In this document: one piece after another, positions 5,263 through 6,851 of the stretch
Layout of the letters: every line of letters starts with the position of its first letter
Position numbering within the stretch: the first letter of the stretch is position 1
Assembly: GCA_003497555.1 (NCBI GenBank)
Contig: DNNS01000457.1
Location: forward strand, 1 to 6,851
DNA length: 6,851 bases
Reading direction: 5' to 3'
Origin: Spirochaetia bacterium
GTDB taxonomy: Bacteria > Spirochaetota > UBA12135
Notes under the pieces: generated by a model
What the model was told of the DNA's origin: nothing
The model's database searches: none
The model's input: the letters and a program-made list of their open reading frames with translations, nothing else
Position numbers and translations under genes: made by a program

Positions 5263-6851
5263 TCCGAATTTTATAATCCGGAATTTTTTTTAGCTCCTCC
5301 CGCGCGTTTTCGGCCCATACCCTTCTGGTTCTGGAATTTGGATATCTCCCGGTTCAGCCGTAAACGTCTCGAAAAGACAATTGATGATATGTCAGAAAAA
5401 GGTTTGGGCGGTTTTATAATTTTTAACAAGAAACAGCAGGGGTTTTCTGCTGAAAATTATCTTGGCCCAAAATGGATGAATCTGGTCAGAACTGCAGCGC
5501 TCCATGGGGCATCCCGGGGCATGGAAGTATGGATTAATGACGGGCTTGACTGCCCTCCTTATGATATTGCCGGCGCCTGGCGCACTCTATGCCCGGAAGC
5601 AGCGCCGCAATCTATTAAAAGGCGATCAGCTGCAGTGCAGGGGCCATGCGTTTTTACGGAAACATTCCTGAGCCATGAATTCGTTTCGGCATTTATAAGG
5701 CCGGAAAACAAATCTGAAGAAGCGCAAATTATTCCTGGAAAGCGGTCAGGCAGAGAAACCATAGTTTCAGTACAGATTCCGGAAGGAAAATTCACTATTG
5801 ATTTTTTTTCTATAAATGAAATCAGGCTGAATATTGATCTTCCTTCGCTCCGGCATCCGGCAGTAAGCAGGCAGTTTATCAAATATACTTATGATCGATA
5901 CCTGGAAGAGCTTGGCGATCTCTTGGGCCGCGAAATTACCGGATTTTTCTCTGACGCTGACGGTTATGAGTGGCATGATTTTCCTGCCTATAATGGGCTC
6001 TGGGAAGATTTTGAAAAAAAAACCGGTGTGGATTTAAAAGTAAAACTTCCGCTGCTGTTTGATGGGCAAAAGGAAAGCCGGATAATCCGCAAACAATACT
6101 ATACAGTGCTGTCCGAAGCGTATGAAAAATGGTTTGCCGCCAACAGCCGGTGGTGCGGGGAGCATAATCTGAAATACAGTTATCATACATCAGATACCGG
6201 GCCTTTTTTAATTGATCCCTTAAAAAGGCCTTTTTGCCGGCGCAGCTCTTATTTTTGCGAAGGTAATTTTTTTCAGATTAATCAGCATGCGGATTTTGTC
6301 GGAACTGATCATGAGCTGGAAGCTCTGGCGGGAAATCTCCATTTTACTCTGACTTTCGCAGACGCAGCCGAAAAGTGGCCTTTTCGGGAATCGATTGCCG
6401 GCGAAAAAAATCTTTGCCGCGGTCCGGAGCGGGATTTTCCCAACCGGACATTCGGAGATATTCGCGCCAAATGCGCAAGTTCACTGGCGCACATCCGTAA
6501 GCGCTCCGGAGCTTTATGCGAACAGTTTGCCGCATGCAATTGGGAGCTTTCTTTTCAAACCATGCGCCTGCTTGCCGGCTGGCAGATTTCCCAGGGCATA
6601 ACAAGAATAGTACCCCATGCCTGGTTTGAATCTCTTGATGGCGAGCGGCGTTCTTTTGCGCCTCCTGCCATCAGCCCGGGAACCATGCTGCATCGTCATT
6701 ACCAGGTTTTTGCCGATTGGCTCTCAAGAGCTCTATATTTGGCGCAGCTGGGCGCACATGCTGCTGATATTGCCCTGCTTGAACCAGGGGATGAAGTATG
6801 GAAGGGAGATCCTTCTTCAGCCCGGGCAGCTCAATTTTTTTTCACAGCAGC
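5260..6851 (+). CDS. GH106-like (alpha-L-rhamnosidase-related) glycoside hydrolase, 3' partial
   Basis: The frame stays open for 530 codons from ATG 5260 to the right edge with no stop; relatives are usually about 800-1100 residues, so roughly half may be missing. Family landmarks by eye: PIPFWFWNLDIS near the start (residues 19-30); IDDMSEKGLGGFI (41-53); the barrel strand GMEVWINDG (87-95); GFFSDADGY (228-236); the helical YYTVLSEAYEKWF with WCGEHNLKYSYH (280-309); GNFFQINQHADFVGTD (335-350); LCEQFAACNWELSFQTMRLLAGW (419-441) and GITRIVPHAWF (446-456). The last two match the conserved 'E-x-x-G-x-x-W ... G-N-R-V-P-H' part of GH106-like proteins, with E421 a candidate catalytic residue. The FTDE-type motif expected around residue 232 reads SDAD here. 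There is no signal peptide, so it probably acts in the cytoplasm. It could instead belong to an uncharacterised GH106-neighbouring family; assignment to true rhamnosidase activity is not certain. Confidence 0.75.
   Translation, partial: MSEFYNPEFFLAPPARFRPIPFWFWNLDISRFSRKRLEKTIDDMSEKGLGGFIIFNKKQQGFSAENYLGPKWMNLVRTAALHGASRGMEVWINDGLDCPPYDIAGAWRTLCPEAAPQSIKRRSAAVQGPCVFTETFLSHEFVSAFIRPENKSEEAQIIPGKRSGRETIVSVQIPEGKFTIDFFSINEIRLNIDLPSLRHPAVSRQFIKYTYDRYLEELGDLLGREITGFFSDADGYEWHDFPAYNGLWEDFEKKTGVDLKVKLPLLFDGQKESRIIRKQYYTVLSEAYEKWFAANSRWCGEHNLKYSYHTSDTGPFLIDPLKRPFCRRSSYFCEGNFFQINQHADFVGTDHELEALAGNLHFTLTFADAAEKWPFRESIAGEKNLCRGPERDFPNRTFGDIRAKCASSLAHIRKRSGALCEQFAACNWELSFQTMRLLAGWQISQGITRIVPHAWFESLDGERRSFAPPAISPGTMLHRHYQVFADWLSRALYLAQLGAHAADIALLEPGDEVWKGDPSSARAAQFFFTA
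6200..6235 (+). other. Terminator-like inverted repeat inside the GH106-like gene
   Basis: GGCCTTTTT (from 6200) pairs with AAAAAGGCC (6222-6230) across a short AT-rich loop, and TTTTT follows at 6231-6235. It resembles a Rho-independent hairpin but lies within an intact reading frame coding GPFLIDPLKRPF. The stem is AT-rich and the pairing may be chance. Confidence 0.3.

Noticed and set aside
5049..5276. Second plus-strand frame overlapping the 3' end of the phosphatase-like gene
   Set aside because: It covers the region coding the conserved LHG and DFAPT motifs in another frame, with no start signal or recognisable product.
6309..6699. Several short frames on both strands near the right end
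   Set aside because: The GH106-like frame runs uninterrupted through this region with family motifs; the short frames are by-products of its higher GC.

Overview
The window reads as one stretch of a plus-strand operon for glycan breakdown. It holds four consecutive protein genes and almost no non-coding DNA. The base composition is moderately AT-leaning. Multi-domain glycosidases carrying C-terminal CBM9-like modules, next to an alkaline-phosphatase-superfamily enzyme and a GH106-like protein, suggest a carbohydrate-specialist bacterium. I would guess the PVC group (Lentisphaerota, Kiritimatiellota or Planctomycetota), but this is inferred from gene style only. There is no rRNA or other phylogenetic marker here.

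Layout: (1) Positions 1-1406 hold the 3' part of a GH84-like glycosidase with a C-terminal CBM9-like domain; its start and catalytic Asp pair lie left of the window. (2) Positions 1420-4239 hold a complete 939-residue secreted paralogue: signal peptide, CBM4/9-like module, GH20b-type N-terminal domain, GH84-like barrel with an Asp-Asp catalytic pair (D470/D471), helical region and CBM9-like domain. (3) Positions 4280-5260 hold a 326-residue cytosolic enzyme of the alkaline phosphatase/phosphodiesterase superfamily with Thr as the likely nucleophile. (4) From 5260 to the right edge runs an open 530-codon gene for a GH106-like (alpha-L-rhamnosidase-related) protein, cut off by the window end.

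The gaps are 13 nt, 40 nt and a 1-nt stop/start overlap (TAATG). Good Shine-Dalgarno sites precede genes 2 and 3. I see no promoter-terminator pair between genes, so one transcript is likely. A reasonable working model is that the exported GH84-like proteins bind and trim an amino-sugar-containing or similar glycan outside the cytoplasm. The signal-less phosphatase/phosphodiesterase-like and GH106-like enzymes would then process imported fragments. The exact substrate cannot be read from the sequence.

The points most worth a second look are lineage-specific active-site changes. The GH84-like pair keeps the catalytic Asp pair but has lost several GlcNAc-contacting residues. The GH106-like protein has Ala where relatives usually have the Glu of an F-x-D-E motif. 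The phosphatase-like enzyme has Asn where a metal-binding His is usual. I found no tRNA, rRNA, CRISPR array, insertion sequence or convincing intergenic terminator.
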